DNA from: Chthonomonadales bacterium
GTDB taxonomy: Bacteria > Armatimonadota > Chthonomonadetes > Chthonomonadales > CAJBBX01
Reading direction: 5' to 3'
NCBI GenBank assembly: GCA_027459625.1
Contig: DAIDHP010000021.1
Coordinates: forward strand, 1 to 64,000
Length of the DNA: 64,000 nt
The first letter of the stretch is position 1; each line of letters begins with the position of its first letter. The position numbers and the translations under genes were made by a program. The notes beneath the pieces were generated by a model, which was not told where the DNA came from, did not search any database, and saw only the letters and a program-made list of their open reading frames with translations. This document shows, in pieces, positions 41,659 to 50,459 of the stretch.

Positions 41659-42657
41659 ATGATTAATATCGTGGTGACAGGATATGGCATGGGGGCGGAA
41701 CATGCGCGCCTAATCAAGAGGGTGGAGGGCTTAAACCTCTATGGTGTTTGTGACATACAGGAGACGAAGCGCAAAATCGCGCAGGAGCACCATCCAGGGA
41801 TTAAGACTTACGAAAACTTCGATCAAGCGCTTGCGGATGAGAATGTTAATCTCGTCTCCATCGTTCTCCCGCATGACTTGCACGCTTCATACGCCGTGCA
41901 TGCCATGGATGCGGGCAAACACTGCCTGACGGACAAGCCGATTTGCCTTACCGTGAATGAGTTGAAATCGATGATCGCCGCTCGTGATCGCAATCATTGT
42001 CTTCTCACCACTTTTCACAATCGACGGTGGGACCGCGATTTCGTCACCATTCGCAAGCTCTTGAAAGAGAATGTCATCGGCGAACCCTATCATATCGACA
42101 TGGCTTGCACCGATTACGGGGAGTCACGCCCAACCACGGATACACTTCGCGGTTGGAGAGGGATTCGAAGTCGGATGGGAGGATGGATGTTCGACTGGGG
42201 AGCGCATTTCCTGGACCAACTCTACCAGCTTACCCGCCTACGTCCCGTTAAGGTCTTTGCTTACGCTCATTATAACGAGCGTTGCCGTAAGGAGGTTGAG
42301 GATATGGTGTACGCCGTCATCACCCTCGAAAATGGCGTAACGGCGGATGTGTGCGTTAGTTACATGCACAGAGCCAAGCTGCCTCGATGGCGCATCATCG
42401 GTCATGAAGGCGCTATTGAGCAGGAGTGGTTCGATACGCCCATCAAGGTTACAAAGGAGATTGGCGGAATTAACTCCCATATAACCGTCCCACTGCTCCC
42501 GTCGGATTGGGTGGGGTTTTATCAGAACGTTGCCGACGTATTGCTGAATAATGGAGATCTTGAAGTCAAGCCGGAGGACTTATTCCCGATGGTTGCTGCG
42601 GCGGAGGCGGCCTACAGGTCCATTGAGACGGGTGAGGCTGTAACCGTTGAGTATTAA
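41659..42657 (+). CDS. Gfo/Idh/MocA-family NAD(P)-dependent oxidoreductase
   Basis: The 332-residue protein starts with the Rossmann strand MINIVVTGYGMGAEHARLI. The family EKP motif appears as TDKPICLTVNE (Lys kept). The active-site helix reads GGWMFDWGAHFLDQLY with D-x3-H. The C-terminal sheet carries the substrate pocket (YMHRAKLPRWRIIGHEGAIE). It probably oxidises a sugar or inositol-like alcohol in the cytoplasm. It shares an operon with larB. Confidence 0.92.
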   Translation: MINIVVTGYGMGAEHARLIKRVEGLNLYGVCDIQETKRKIAQEHHPGIKTYENFDQALADENVNLVSIVLPHDLHASYAVHAMDAGKHCLTDKPICLTVNELKSMIAARDRNHCLLTTFHNRRWDRDFVTIRKLLKENVIGEPYHIDMACTDYGESRPTTDTLRGWRGIRSRMGGWMFDWGAHFLDQLYQLTRLRPVKVFAYAHYNERCRKEVEDMVYAVITLENGVTADVCVSYMHRAKLPRWRIIGHEGAIEQEWFDTPIKVTKEIGGINSHITVPLLPSDWVGFYQNVADVLLNNGDLEVKPEDLFPMVAAAEAAYRSIETGEAVTVEY

Positions 42658-42674
42658 TCATCCGGTATGAAAGC

Positions 42675-42696
42675 TGATCTCCTTTAAAGGGGATCA
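42675..42696 (+). terminator. Terminator of the larB-dehydrogenase operon
   Basis: TGATCTCC pairs with GGGGATCA across TTTAAA, which can itself pair, with one G-T pair. It is followed by the T-rich ATTCTTCCGTTTGTTCC. It lies 17 nt past the stop. Confidence 0.7.
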
Positions 42697-42741
42697 TTCT
42701 TCCGTTTGTTCCGTTTATTCCGCAGTTAAATTACGTAATGG

Positions 42742-42758
42742 GCGGGCTTCGAGCCCGC
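42742..42758 (-). terminator. Hairpin after the toxin-antitoxin pair
   Basis: GCGGGC (42742-42747) pairs with GCCCGC (42753-42758) around a tight loop, just beyond the restored stop of the antitoxin gene at 42761 (minus strand). There is no clear U-tract. Confidence 0.5.
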
Positions 42759-42760
42759 GC

Positions 42761-43080
42761 TTATTGTGTATTCCTTTCATAGAAAACGACTCCGACACGG
42801 TTGATGTGGTCAAGGAGTTCATAGTCGTGGATAGTATGGTGAATGGAGAGATCAATTGTGTAGGGAAGGAGCAACTCGTCGATATCATCCATAATTTTGA
42901 AAAGCACTGAAAGTTGAGGCTTTGCCCTCCATGAAGAGTGAGGTCTATATCCGAGCCAATTTTGTATCTCCCCATGGCGCGTGAGCCGTATAACGTAGCT
43001 TTATCCACCTGGGGATACTTCTCCAAAACCTTTTGGAGGCTTTGGATTGTGGTTTCCTTCAATCCGAATTGCTCGGTCAT
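42761..43080 (-). pseudogene. mntA: Frameshifted MntA-type nucleotidyltransferase antitoxin
   Basis: The frame begins MTEQFGLKETTIQSLQKVLEK and carries the minimal nucleotidyltransferase motif GSRAMGRYKIGSDIDL, that is G-S-x10-D-x-D. After LNFQ it leaves the coding frame. The neighbouring frame continues perfectly as VLFKIMDDIDELLLPYTIDLS then HHTIHDYELLDHINRVGVVF, including the third catalytic Asp (TIDLS). One lost base, probably G in CAG-GTG near 42908, explains it. The restored stop is at 42761. MntA AMPylates and silences the HEPN toxin HepT; the broken form lacks its third Asp. It overlaps the toxin gene by 4 bp. Confidence 0.88.
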
Positions 43081-43490
43081 TCGGCCCCCTCTATGTATGA
43101 TTGCAGTTTGGCGTGGAGATCTACGAACTCATCGTAATATCCTTCGACTATCTTATCTGCAATCTCATGCGCCACCTCCTCGTTGTAGGTGTGACTCGTC
43201 ATGGTTCTGCTTCGTATCATCTCCATCCAAAGCTCGCCATTTATAATGAACCCTCTTTTAAAGGCGAGACGGAATGCGTCCCGACTGCCGTTGATATTCG
43301 TCTCTCCCTGATCTTCATAATAGTCCTTGATAGTGTTCCAAGCCAGTTCATAGGTATATTCAAATGCTTGGATAAGCCCTTGCTCCTCAAGCTCGTTAAG
43401 CTCTCCCTTGTCGATAAACTTTTTCAACTGGTTCAGCGCCATTGAAAAGTGGTTAAATCTTTGCAACCAGCGAATATCTTCCGTGGTCAT
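43077..43490 (-). CDS. hepT: HEPN-domain toxin, HepT / HI0074 family
   Basis: The 137-residue all-helical protein begins MTTEDIRWLQRFNHFSMAL behind AGGGGGTG. It contains the HEPN RNase motif R-x4-H-x-Y as RTMTSHTY, inside the HI0074-family signature SRTMTSHTYNEEVAHEIADKI. In HEPN-MNT modules this protein cleaves RNA and the Tyr of the motif is AMPylated by MntA. The frame is intact, whereas its antitoxin is broken. Either the toxin is inactive or poorly expressed, or another antitoxin copy exists. Confidence 0.88.
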   Translation of the reverse strand: MTTEDIRWLQRFNHFSMALNQLKKFIDKGELNELEEQGLIQAFEYTYELAWNTIKDYYEDQGETNINGSRDAFRLAFKRGFIINGELWMEMIRSRTMTSHTYNEEVAHEIADKIVEGYYDEFVDLHAKLQSYIEGAE

Positions 43491-43723
43491 TCTTTCACCC
43501 CCTGGAAAAGCAAACAGGACATAAAGTGCATGGATATAGCTCCATTGGTATCAAGTTACTTTAGTTTACTCATGGAGAATGGAAAATGGAACCTACTTTT
43601 CGGGAGTTTTTATTAAGAGAGAGTGACATAAGCATTTCAACACAGGCTCATTTCGATTTATACACGTTTTTCAGGTATCAAGAGGGGCATATCAAATATA
43701 CAAGATTGACAAAGGAGTTTCCC

Positions 43724-44572
43724 ATGAAATTCTGGCAATCACGCATTTCGCAGCCTTCGTCAGCATGCGATGATAACCCTGAAAACGATTTCGCAATCCG
43801 ACGCGCCTTCCTGAAAGGCGCGTTTGCGCTTTTATTGGGCGCTTTATTTCCATCGAAATCCAAAGCCGCGTTAAATCCGTCTGAGCACCCCGCCTTGCAA
43901 ACGGAGGGCGAGGTGCTTAAAACCACCGTATCCCAGGGCGTTCCTCCGATTGAGCCTCTTGACACGATGATCCGCTTTGAACGCTCCGACAACAACACCG
44001 GCAGAGCAATGACACACGAAATTCTTTCGCTCATTCACGAGGAGAAAGGTCCCAACTCCTACCCTTGGACCATCTACTCCCATCTCACCTCCAACCATGT
44101 ACAGGGGGACGCCTGCGTGCTATGCTCCCGTTTGACGAAGAATAATCGCGGATGGTCGGCTGGGTTGCACTCCGAGGTCTTCTCTTACGCCCCGATGGTC
44201 GCGCTTGGGGTGAATATCGAGATGAGCAACCTTTACGATGGAAACGATCAAACGGTGGTGATTGGCTTGAACATTCAGGCGCACGGCTCCAAGCCTTGCC
44301 AGTATGGGATTCAAATAGAGGATGCGGACAGCCACTTCGAAAAGGGAATCGGTTTGAATGGAAAGGGGGATGCGGGCTTGGATATTACGGGAAAATTCGG
44401 TGTTGGCATCGATGCGCACGATAACTCCATACGCCTTAACGAAGGCGCGGCGATAGAACTGGATGGCGTGGGGAAAGTTCGGCTGCGCTACAATCAGGGG
44501 CGAATTGAATTCATGTACGGCGAACGATGCATTGGTCATATCAACACGGACGGGCAAGATCATGAACTGTAA
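43724..44572 (+). CDS. Tat-signal protein of unknown function
   Basis: The start at MKFWQSRISQPSS follows AAAGGAG; the longer frame upstream does not. The 282-residue protein has a twin-arginine signal (AIRRAFLKGAFALLLGALFPSKSKA). Its body includes RFERSDNNTGRAMTHEILSLI and a C-terminal beta-rich region with Gly-Asp turns (GIGLNGKGDAGLDITGKFG, AAIELDGVGKVRLRYNQG), suggesting a beta-helix or trimeric tail-spike-like fold. No family is recognised. It is first in a run of three exported-protein genes. Confidence 0.6.
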   Translation: MKFWQSRISQPSSACDDNPENDFAIRRAFLKGAFALLLGALFPSKSKAALNPSEHPALQTEGEVLKTTVSQGVPPIEPLDTMIRFERSDNNTGRAMTHEILSLIHEEKGPNSYPWTIYSHLTSNHVQGDACVLCSRLTKNNRGWSAGLHSEVFSYAPMVALGVNIEMSNLYDGNDQTVVIGLNIQAHGSKPCQYGIQIEDADSHFEKGIGLNGKGDAGLDITGKFGVGIDAHDNSIRLNEGAAIELDGVGKVRLRYNQGRIEFMYGERCIGHINTDGQDHEL

Positions 44573-44625
44573 TCTCACTGTATCGCCTGACAAGAATCTT
44601 AGATTATAGCCATCTGGAGGGGATT

Positions 44626-47600
44626 ATGGGCGTTAAAATCACACGACGCGATTTTCTCATGAAGGGGGCATCGGGAATCGCCCTTGGCGCGACATACCCT
44701 CAAATCGCCGCCTTTGCCGAGCCGTCGCAAGTAGGCCAAATTCACGAGGAATGCACGGGAGACGAAGCCATGGAAAAGGATGATGTCTTTATTCACAGGA
44801 AAGGGAAGGAATGGCGATTCGGGACCTCGAAGGTGGAGCGAACCGTTGTTCTGGAAAATGGAAGGTTCTATCTGCGAAGTTTTCGGAACGGGGAATCCGG
44901 AATGGAGATGACTCAAGGCGCGCATTCCGATGAGTTCGCGCTGAAAGTGAATGGTGAACTGATCGTCGGCGACGATGGCGGATGGACGCTATACTCCGCT
45001 CGCGCCAATAAACTCAAGCATAATGAGAGGCATTTGTCAATTACACTCCGGCGAGATGATTTGGTAGTCGCGAAGAATTACCTCGTTTACCCCGGTTCCA
45101 GTATCATTCGGGAGTGGCTTGATATTCGCAATGATGGCGAATCGCCTTTGGTGGTGGAAAATCCAAGTTTCCTTCGGGTTGGAGTAAAGTTGGATGATCC
45201 CGAGGCTTTAGCATTCAACTGGATAACGGGCGGTGAGAATCAACCCGGATGCTGGGACTTGAGAATGGAGCCACTCACGATCGACAAGCCTCGAACGTTC
45301 GACTCCTATGATCCCTTCCCATTCAAGAATCCTAACGCCAGCCTTTATCGAGGAGACGGCACGCGGGCGAGGATACTCTTGAATGATCGTCAAATCTTCC
45401 CCGATGCCGGCTGGGTTTACACTCCTAACGCCAGCGTCACCATTCCGTTCGATGCGGCGACAGATGTGAGCAAGGGGGATCATCTGGTGTTTCTCGTCAA
45501 TATGAACCATAACATCGGCTGGGACACCACCGCCTTCGATCCCTCAATCGTCTATTCCGACGGTGAAACCCATGTGGCTTCCAAAGAGTTCTCAGGCGTG
45601 CAGGGGAGGAATGGCTGGCGATACCAGTATATGGAGAATGGGAAGTTCGTTGATTTGGTCTATTATCCCGCACACCAGCAATGGCGCAAGGCGGTGGATA
45701 ACGCCACAGGCACACCGTTTATCGGGGCGGGTACGCAACATCCTGATGTGAACCAGGACGCTGCAAGAGTATGGACGGCGCCACATGACGGCTTGGTTCG
45801 AATCACGGGTTCGATTTGCAATATCGGTAATTCCGCAATGGCAAATCTGAATTACGGCTTTCGACCGGGCACCGGCAGTTACGCCCCATGGTGCGGGTTA
45901 TACGGTTCGAATTCCAAACATGGAGTATTTATGGGGTGGGACTATTTCGGCCATTGGACATCCTCTCATCTTCTTCAGGCGCAAGGCTCGGTTCTCTCTC
46001 AGTTGAGCTTGGCCGGGTTCAAGCAAACACTGAGGAAAGGGGATCATATCGAGACGCCCAAGGCGTTTGTAGGACTCTATCGGGAGGATTTGGACAACGC
46101 AGGCAATGAGTGTCTGGATTGGCAATACCGCTATCTCTGGGATTATACGAGAGAGGGATGGTTTCCGGCGACGAGATTGCTGGGTTACTGGTACAAAGGC
46201 ACCAATTGGGGCAAGCCGGGGGCTGGATGGCTTGGCGGCGATCCTGACTGGGGAAGTGATTATCGCAAGGTGTTTCGCGTCGCCGATCTGATGCGCGAAA
46301 TCGGCGGGGACGTATACCATCGGGATTGGGGGTGGTGGGATCGTGCGGGGGATTGGAACGGCCCCGATTTTCGATCCATCAATAGCTACCTCCAAAAGTA
46401 CGGGATGGGTTTGCTGATCTACGCCTTTCTCTATACCGTGGATCCGAAATCACGGGTGGGGCGAATGCATCCGGATTGGCTAATCGGTGATACGTTGGAT
46501 ATGTCCAAACCGGAGGTGGTGCGTTTTATCTCGCGCCAGCTTGATGGTTTCGTGCGCCGTTGGGGGACATTTGAGTGGCGTAACGACAGCTTCTTCACCG
46601 CCCAGCGCAATGGAGACGACACCCCCGAGCTTGGGCAGGATCAGGGATTTCGGGAGATTCTACGAGGCTTCCTGGATCGGTATCCTGAATGCGCCTTCCA
46701 AGCGGTGAACGGCGGGGGGAATTACGGCGGGTATGATTACGTGCATTACGCATCGTGCCTGCAGTTTAGCGACGGCGCGATAGGGATTTTGCGCAACTAT
46801 TATGCATCTCTTCTCTTTCCTCCGGACAAGTCCTGCGACAACCCGGATGGCTGGAACCCGGATCATTATGACAAGGCGATCTATCGCGGTTTGCTCTGCT
46901 TCAATTTCGACATGACTGGCGACACATGGGATCCGGATAAGCTGGAAGGGTTAAGGCTGTTGGTGGATATTTACCATTTTCTGTACCATGAGGGAGTTGT
47001 CGGAAGATGGGTGAAGGTTTACCGTCCAAAAGTTCAAGGCGACGACCCGACCATGTATTTCCAAAGGCTCAGCGGCGATCAATTGCGCGGAGTGATCATC
47101 CCGAAACGCCCTGCACCGGGTAGTGTGACCGTATTCCCCAAGGGGTTGGTTACCAATGAGAGCTATTTCGTATCCTTTCAGGAATCTCCGCACAGCCAGC
47201 AGCGCACGGGCGAGGATCTGATGGAAAACGGCATCGCGCTTGAAACCATGCCCGCCGGGGAACTGATCTACTTGAACCTGCCGTATCATCCTGGCAATCA
47301 TTTGGATGACACCCCGCCCACCATCCCGACGAATCCGGAGATGCGAAAAGCGGAGAACATGGGCTATCCGGGGGTGGAGATAAGCTGGGGGGATGCGACG
47401 GATGACCATTGGCTCTCCCATTACGAAATTCGACGCAATGGGGTGGTGATCGACAAAGTGGCTAAGGGAACCTACTATTTCGATCACTCCTGCGGCGCGG
47501 ATTTGGGCGCGAAATACGGGGTTATAGCCGTGGACGGCGCGGGAAACAGATCGGATATCTCGGAGGTGCAAGGCGCTTGCGGGAAGCCCGCTCTGATTTA

Positions 47601-47973
47601 TGATGATCGGGATCTGGAACTAACGTATAAGGGGGCATGGAGGAGCGAGAGAGATTTGCAACCAGCTTACATGGGAACGCTGACATCCTCGTCGGAAAAG
47701 GGAGCGACGATGGAGTTACCTTTTGAAGGCGATTCCGTTCTGCTCTTTTCCAAATTGGGAGCCGATTGTGGAATCGCCGCAGTGAGCGTGGATGATGGGG
47801 AGCCGGATATGGTGGACACCTATTCGGCGGACGATATCTGGGGGGTATGCGTCTATCGAAAGAGGCTTAAGTACGGGAGACATCGCCTGCGCGTAACCGT
47901 GACGAGCGAACGATCATCTCGTTCGGATGGAATCACCGTATATATTGACGGGGTTCGAGTTGAAAGGGATTGA
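44626..47973 (+). CDS. Tat-exported GH36/alpha-galactosidase-like enzyme
   Basis: The 1115-residue protein starts MGVKITRRDFLMKGASGIALG, a clear Tat signal, behind GGAGGGG. An N-terminal beta-supersandwich (about 60-420) is followed by a TIM-barrel-like region with VYHRDWGWWDRAGDWN, YGMGLLIYAFLYTVDP and GTFEWRNDSFFTA, reminiscent of the GH36/GH31 clan in which the nucleophile Asp follows a W/N strand. A C-terminal Fn3-like domain (VEISWGDATDDHWLSHYEIR) and a sandwich domain follow. It probably removes alpha-linked galactose or a similar sugar outside the cytoplasm. Exact family is uncertain. Confidence 0.72.
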   Translation: MGVKITRRDFLMKGASGIALGATYPQIAAFAEPSQVGQIHEECTGDEAMEKDDVFIHRKGKEWRFGTSKVERTVVLENGRFYLRSFRNGESGMEMTQGAHSDEFALKVNGELIVGDDGGWTLYSARANKLKHNERHLSITLRRDDLVVAKNYLVYPGSSIIREWLDIRNDGESPLVVENPSFLRVGVKLDDPEALAFNWITGGENQPGCWDLRMEPLTIDKPRTFDSYDPFPFKNPNASLYRGDGTRARILLNDRQIFPDAGWVYTPNASVTIPFDAATDVSKGDHLVFLVNMNHNIGWDTTAFDPSIVYSDGETHVASKEFSGVQGRNGWRYQYMENGKFVDLVYYPAHQQWRKAVDNATGTPFIGAGTQHPDVNQDAARVWTAPHDGLVRITGSICNIGNSAMANLNYGFRPGTGSYAPWCGLYGSNSKHGVFMGWDYFGHWTSSHLLQAQGSVLSQLSLAGFKQTLRKGDHIETPKAFVGLYREDLDNAGNECLDWQYRYLWDYTREGWFPATRLLGYWYKGTNWGKPGAGWLGGDPDWGSDYRKVFRVADLMREIGGDVYHRDWGWWDRAGDWNGPDFRSINSYLQKYGMGLLIYAFLYTVDPKSRVGRMHPDWLIGDTLDMSKPEVVRFISRQLDGFVRRWGTFEWRNDSFFTAQRNGDDTPELGQDQGFREILRGFLDRYPECAFQAVNGGGNYGGYDYVHYASCLQFSDGAIGILRNYYASLLFPPDKSCDNPDGWNPDHYDKAIYRGLLCFNFDMTGDTWDPDKLEGLRLLVDIYHFLYHEGVVGRWVKVYRPKVQGDDPTMYFQRLSGDQLRGVIIPKRPAPGSVTVFPKGLVTNESYFVSFQESPHSQQRTGEDLMENGIALETMPAGELIYLNLPYHPGNHLDDTPPTIPTNPEMRKAENMGYPGVEISWGDATDDHWLSHYEIRRNGVVIDKVAKGTYYFDHSCGADLGAKYGVIAVDGAGNRSDISEVQGACGKPALIYDDRDLELTYKGAWRSERDLQPAYMGTLTSSSEKGATMELPFEGDSVLLFSKLGADCGIAAVSVDDGEPDMVDTYSADDIWGVCVYRKRLKYGRHRLRVTVTSERSSRSDGITVYIDGVRVERD

Positions 47974-48055
47974 GGCTTATAGGGGATAATATAGCGAATG
48001 CTCTTGTTGATTTGGAACGCCATGGTTTCGGAGCCATTACTGTTGGAGGAGAAGC

Positions 48056-50116
48056 ATGTTAAAAAAGAAACGCACACAAGTTTCCAGAAGGGATTTCCTT
48101 AGGATGTCCGCAGCGGGGGCTTTCATCGCTGCAGCGGGGGATTCCGCCGCCGCCCCTCTCGTGTCACACGTGAACCACGAATGGGTGCTCGAAAACAAAC
48201 GAATCAGGGTCACGGTGACGCCTGAAAACGGCGGGATAACCGTACTGGACAAGGGTGCCAAATACCTTTGGAGACAACCCGGTGAAAAACCCGCAGGTTC
48301 AGGATCCCCGATGTTTCGCAATGTACTTCCGCTTGCCAATCCGAATAATGGAATCACCTTCATAGCGGATTTCGGTATGACAAACGGAGTACCGAACACC
48401 TTGCGGGTCACTATGGCTATTCAAGGGGATAAAGCCGATTTGGAGATTACGGCGGTGGGCTTGAATGTGGATCAGCAAGTGAACGATTTCCGTTTCCTTC
48501 CGCCATTCCTTCTTGACACGCCTAACGGAGCGCTGGCGGTGACGGACTATTGCGACGGGCATCTCTTTCCTCTTCGCATGAAACCATTCCCTCGAACATG
48601 GTACGAGGCGGATCGCCTCGACATGCCGTGGCTTGGTGTCTGCGACCTGGAAAAGGGAATGGGCTATGCGTTGATTCTGGACACCTCCGATGACGCAGCG
48701 GTGGAGTGCCGCGCATATCCAACTGTGAATGGGGAGGTCTACGCACCTCAGATTATATGGCATCCCCAGAAAGGGCGTTACGGATACCCGAGGCGGATTA
48801 TCTATCGTTTCTTCCCCAAGGGCGGATACGTGACGGCGGCGAAGCTTTTCCGATCCTATGCCAAGGAGCGGGGACTCCTAGTGACGCTCGATGAAAAGGC
48901 GGAGCGCAATCCGAATGTGCGTCGGCTTTTTGGGGCGGTGGACGTATGGGGCGATGCCTCGCTCGCTTTCGCAAAGGAGGCGAAGTCCCTTGGCGTGGAG
49001 AAGATGCTTATTCACGGTGAGAGCAAGCCGGAGGAGATGGCCGCGATCAACGCCCTCGGATATCTCACCTCCGCATACGACGATTATTGCGACATCGAGC
49101 CACTGGAGCCAGGAAAAGAACCGGATTCCAATCATGATCTCATCCCTCAACATGTCGTGCTCATGGCGAACGGGAAGCGCATGACGGCATGGCTCACTTA
49201 CGACAAAAAAACTCAGTTCATGAAGCGCTGTCCTGCGTATTGGGTTCCCACTGCGGAGATTGTCATACCGAATGTGCTTTCCGAATATCCCTATCTGGGA
49301 CGTTTCATCGACGTGACAACGGCTGAGGCTCTGTACGAGTGTTACGATCCCAACCACCCGCTCTGCAAGACGGACAAGCGACACTGCGGTGAGGACCTGT
49401 TGGATTATGTCACCTCTCTCGGGCTGGCTTTGGGGGGGGAGCACGGGATATGGTGGGGATCTAGATACCAAAACTATATCGAGGGCATGATGAGCGGGGG
49501 GCGCTTCTTCTGGCCCGCCGGATATCTCATACATCCAAAATCAAAGGACGAGAAATTCGCCGTAGGGGTGGACACTTGGGAGGCGTATGAGAAGTGGGGA
49601 ATAGGGCATGAATGGCGCGTACCGCTCTGGGAGTTGGTTTTTCATGATTGCGTCATTCCCACTTGGTACTGGGGGGATTCCAACGATTTCCTTTTGGATG
49701 CGGCTCCAGATGTCACCCCTAAGAAAAACGCCTTCAACGTGCTCTACGGCACCATGCCTATGCTTTGGGCGGACAAGGGGGGCTCATGGCACAAAAACCG
49801 TGTTGTCTTCCTGCAGACTTGCCGTAACGTATGCCATCTCCATGAGGTTGTGGCTTCCGCCGAGATGGTCAGCCATGAGTTCGTTACCAAAAATCACTCC
49901 GTTCAAAGGACGAGGTTTTCCAACGGTGTGAAGGTGGTGGTGAATTTCGGGAAGGAACCCTACTCCTTGCGCATGGACGGGAAAAAATGGCTTCTCCCGC
50001 AAAACGGATTTTACGCAAAGGGACCTGGCATCGAGCAATCCCGTGCGATTATAGATGGAAAGATCGTCACCGAAATTCGTGCGGGGAACTATCATTTCAC
50101 GGATATAGAGGTTTAA
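48056..50116 (+). CDS. Tat-exported glycosidase-like protein (GH101/GH129-related)
   Basis: The 686-residue protein begins MLKKKRTQVSRRDFLRMSAAG (SRRDFLR Tat motif) behind GGAGGAG. The N-terminal beta domain (to about 270) reads VNHEWVLENKRIRVTVTPENGGI. The barrel has VDVWGDASLAFAKEAKSLG, YLTSAYDDYCDIEP and LGLALGGEHGIWWGSRYQNY, then HDCVIPTWYWGDSNDFLL. These resemble the PF11308-type family related to GH101/GH129 (endo-alpha-N-acetylgalactosaminidase clan), but the assignment is from memory. It ends the three-gene exported cluster with a good terminator. Confidence 0.68.
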   Translation: MLKKKRTQVSRRDFLRMSAAGAFIAAAGDSAAAPLVSHVNHEWVLENKRIRVTVTPENGGITVLDKGAKYLWRQPGEKPAGSGSPMFRNVLPLANPNNGITFIADFGMTNGVPNTLRVTMAIQGDKADLEITAVGLNVDQQVNDFRFLPPFLLDTPNGALAVTDYCDGHLFPLRMKPFPRTWYEADRLDMPWLGVCDLEKGMGYALILDTSDDAAVECRAYPTVNGEVYAPQIIWHPQKGRYGYPRRIIYRFFPKGGYVTAAKLFRSYAKERGLLVTLDEKAERNPNVRRLFGAVDVWGDASLAFAKEAKSLGVEKMLIHGESKPEEMAAINALGYLTSAYDDYCDIEPLEPGKEPDSNHDLIPQHVVLMANGKRMTAWLTYDKKTQFMKRCPAYWVPTAEIVIPNVLSEYPYLGRFIDVTTAEALYECYDPNHPLCKTDKRHCGEDLLDYVTSLGLALGGEHGIWWGSRYQNYIEGMMSGGRFFWPAGYLIHPKSKDEKFAVGVDTWEAYEKWGIGHEWRVPLWELVFHDCVIPTWYWGDSNDFLLDAAPDVTPKKNAFNVLYGTMPMLWADKGGSWHKNRVVFLQTCRNVCHLHEVVASAEMVSHEFVTKNHSVQRTRFSNGVKVVVNFGKEPYSLRMDGKKWLLPQNGFYAKGPGIEQSRAIIDGKIVTEIRAGNYHFTDIEV

Positions 50117-50459
50117 TTTCATATCCGATTCGCGCGGAACAATCAATTCGCAAAGCTTAAAATCCTTTCAGCAGAACATAAAGTAATCATGAGAAAGAGA
50201 GGGCTTTCTCAAAGTTGTGTGTTGATCGATAAATGGGACCCAGGGTGCGCGGCATCATATTCCGCGCACCCGATTTGATTCTATAAGTGCATATTTCCGA
50301 ATCGCTAATGACAGCTACTGAGAATGTACGGTGATAGACAACCTGGATATAACTCCATGGGCATGCCATGTCTTTGGCTTGTTGGTTCTTTCGCCTTTTC
50401 AGCGACTCTGGTATACTTGTGTATAACGTGACTATCTAACGTTTGAGGAAAGGCGAGGC
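50117..50459. other. Intergenic region before uvrB
   Basis: This 343-nt stretch has no gene. It contains the terminator at 50243-50271 and, near 50411-50427, GTATACTTGTGTATAAC, in which TATACT could be the uvrB -10 box and the two GTATA blocks a direct repeat. I could not identify a LexA site with confidence. Confidence 0.5.
50243..50271 (+). terminator. Rho-independent-type terminator
   Basis: GGGTGCGCGG (50243-50252) pairs perfectly with CCGCGCACCC (50262-50271), 9-nt loop, then GATTTGATTCT. Confidence 0.75.
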
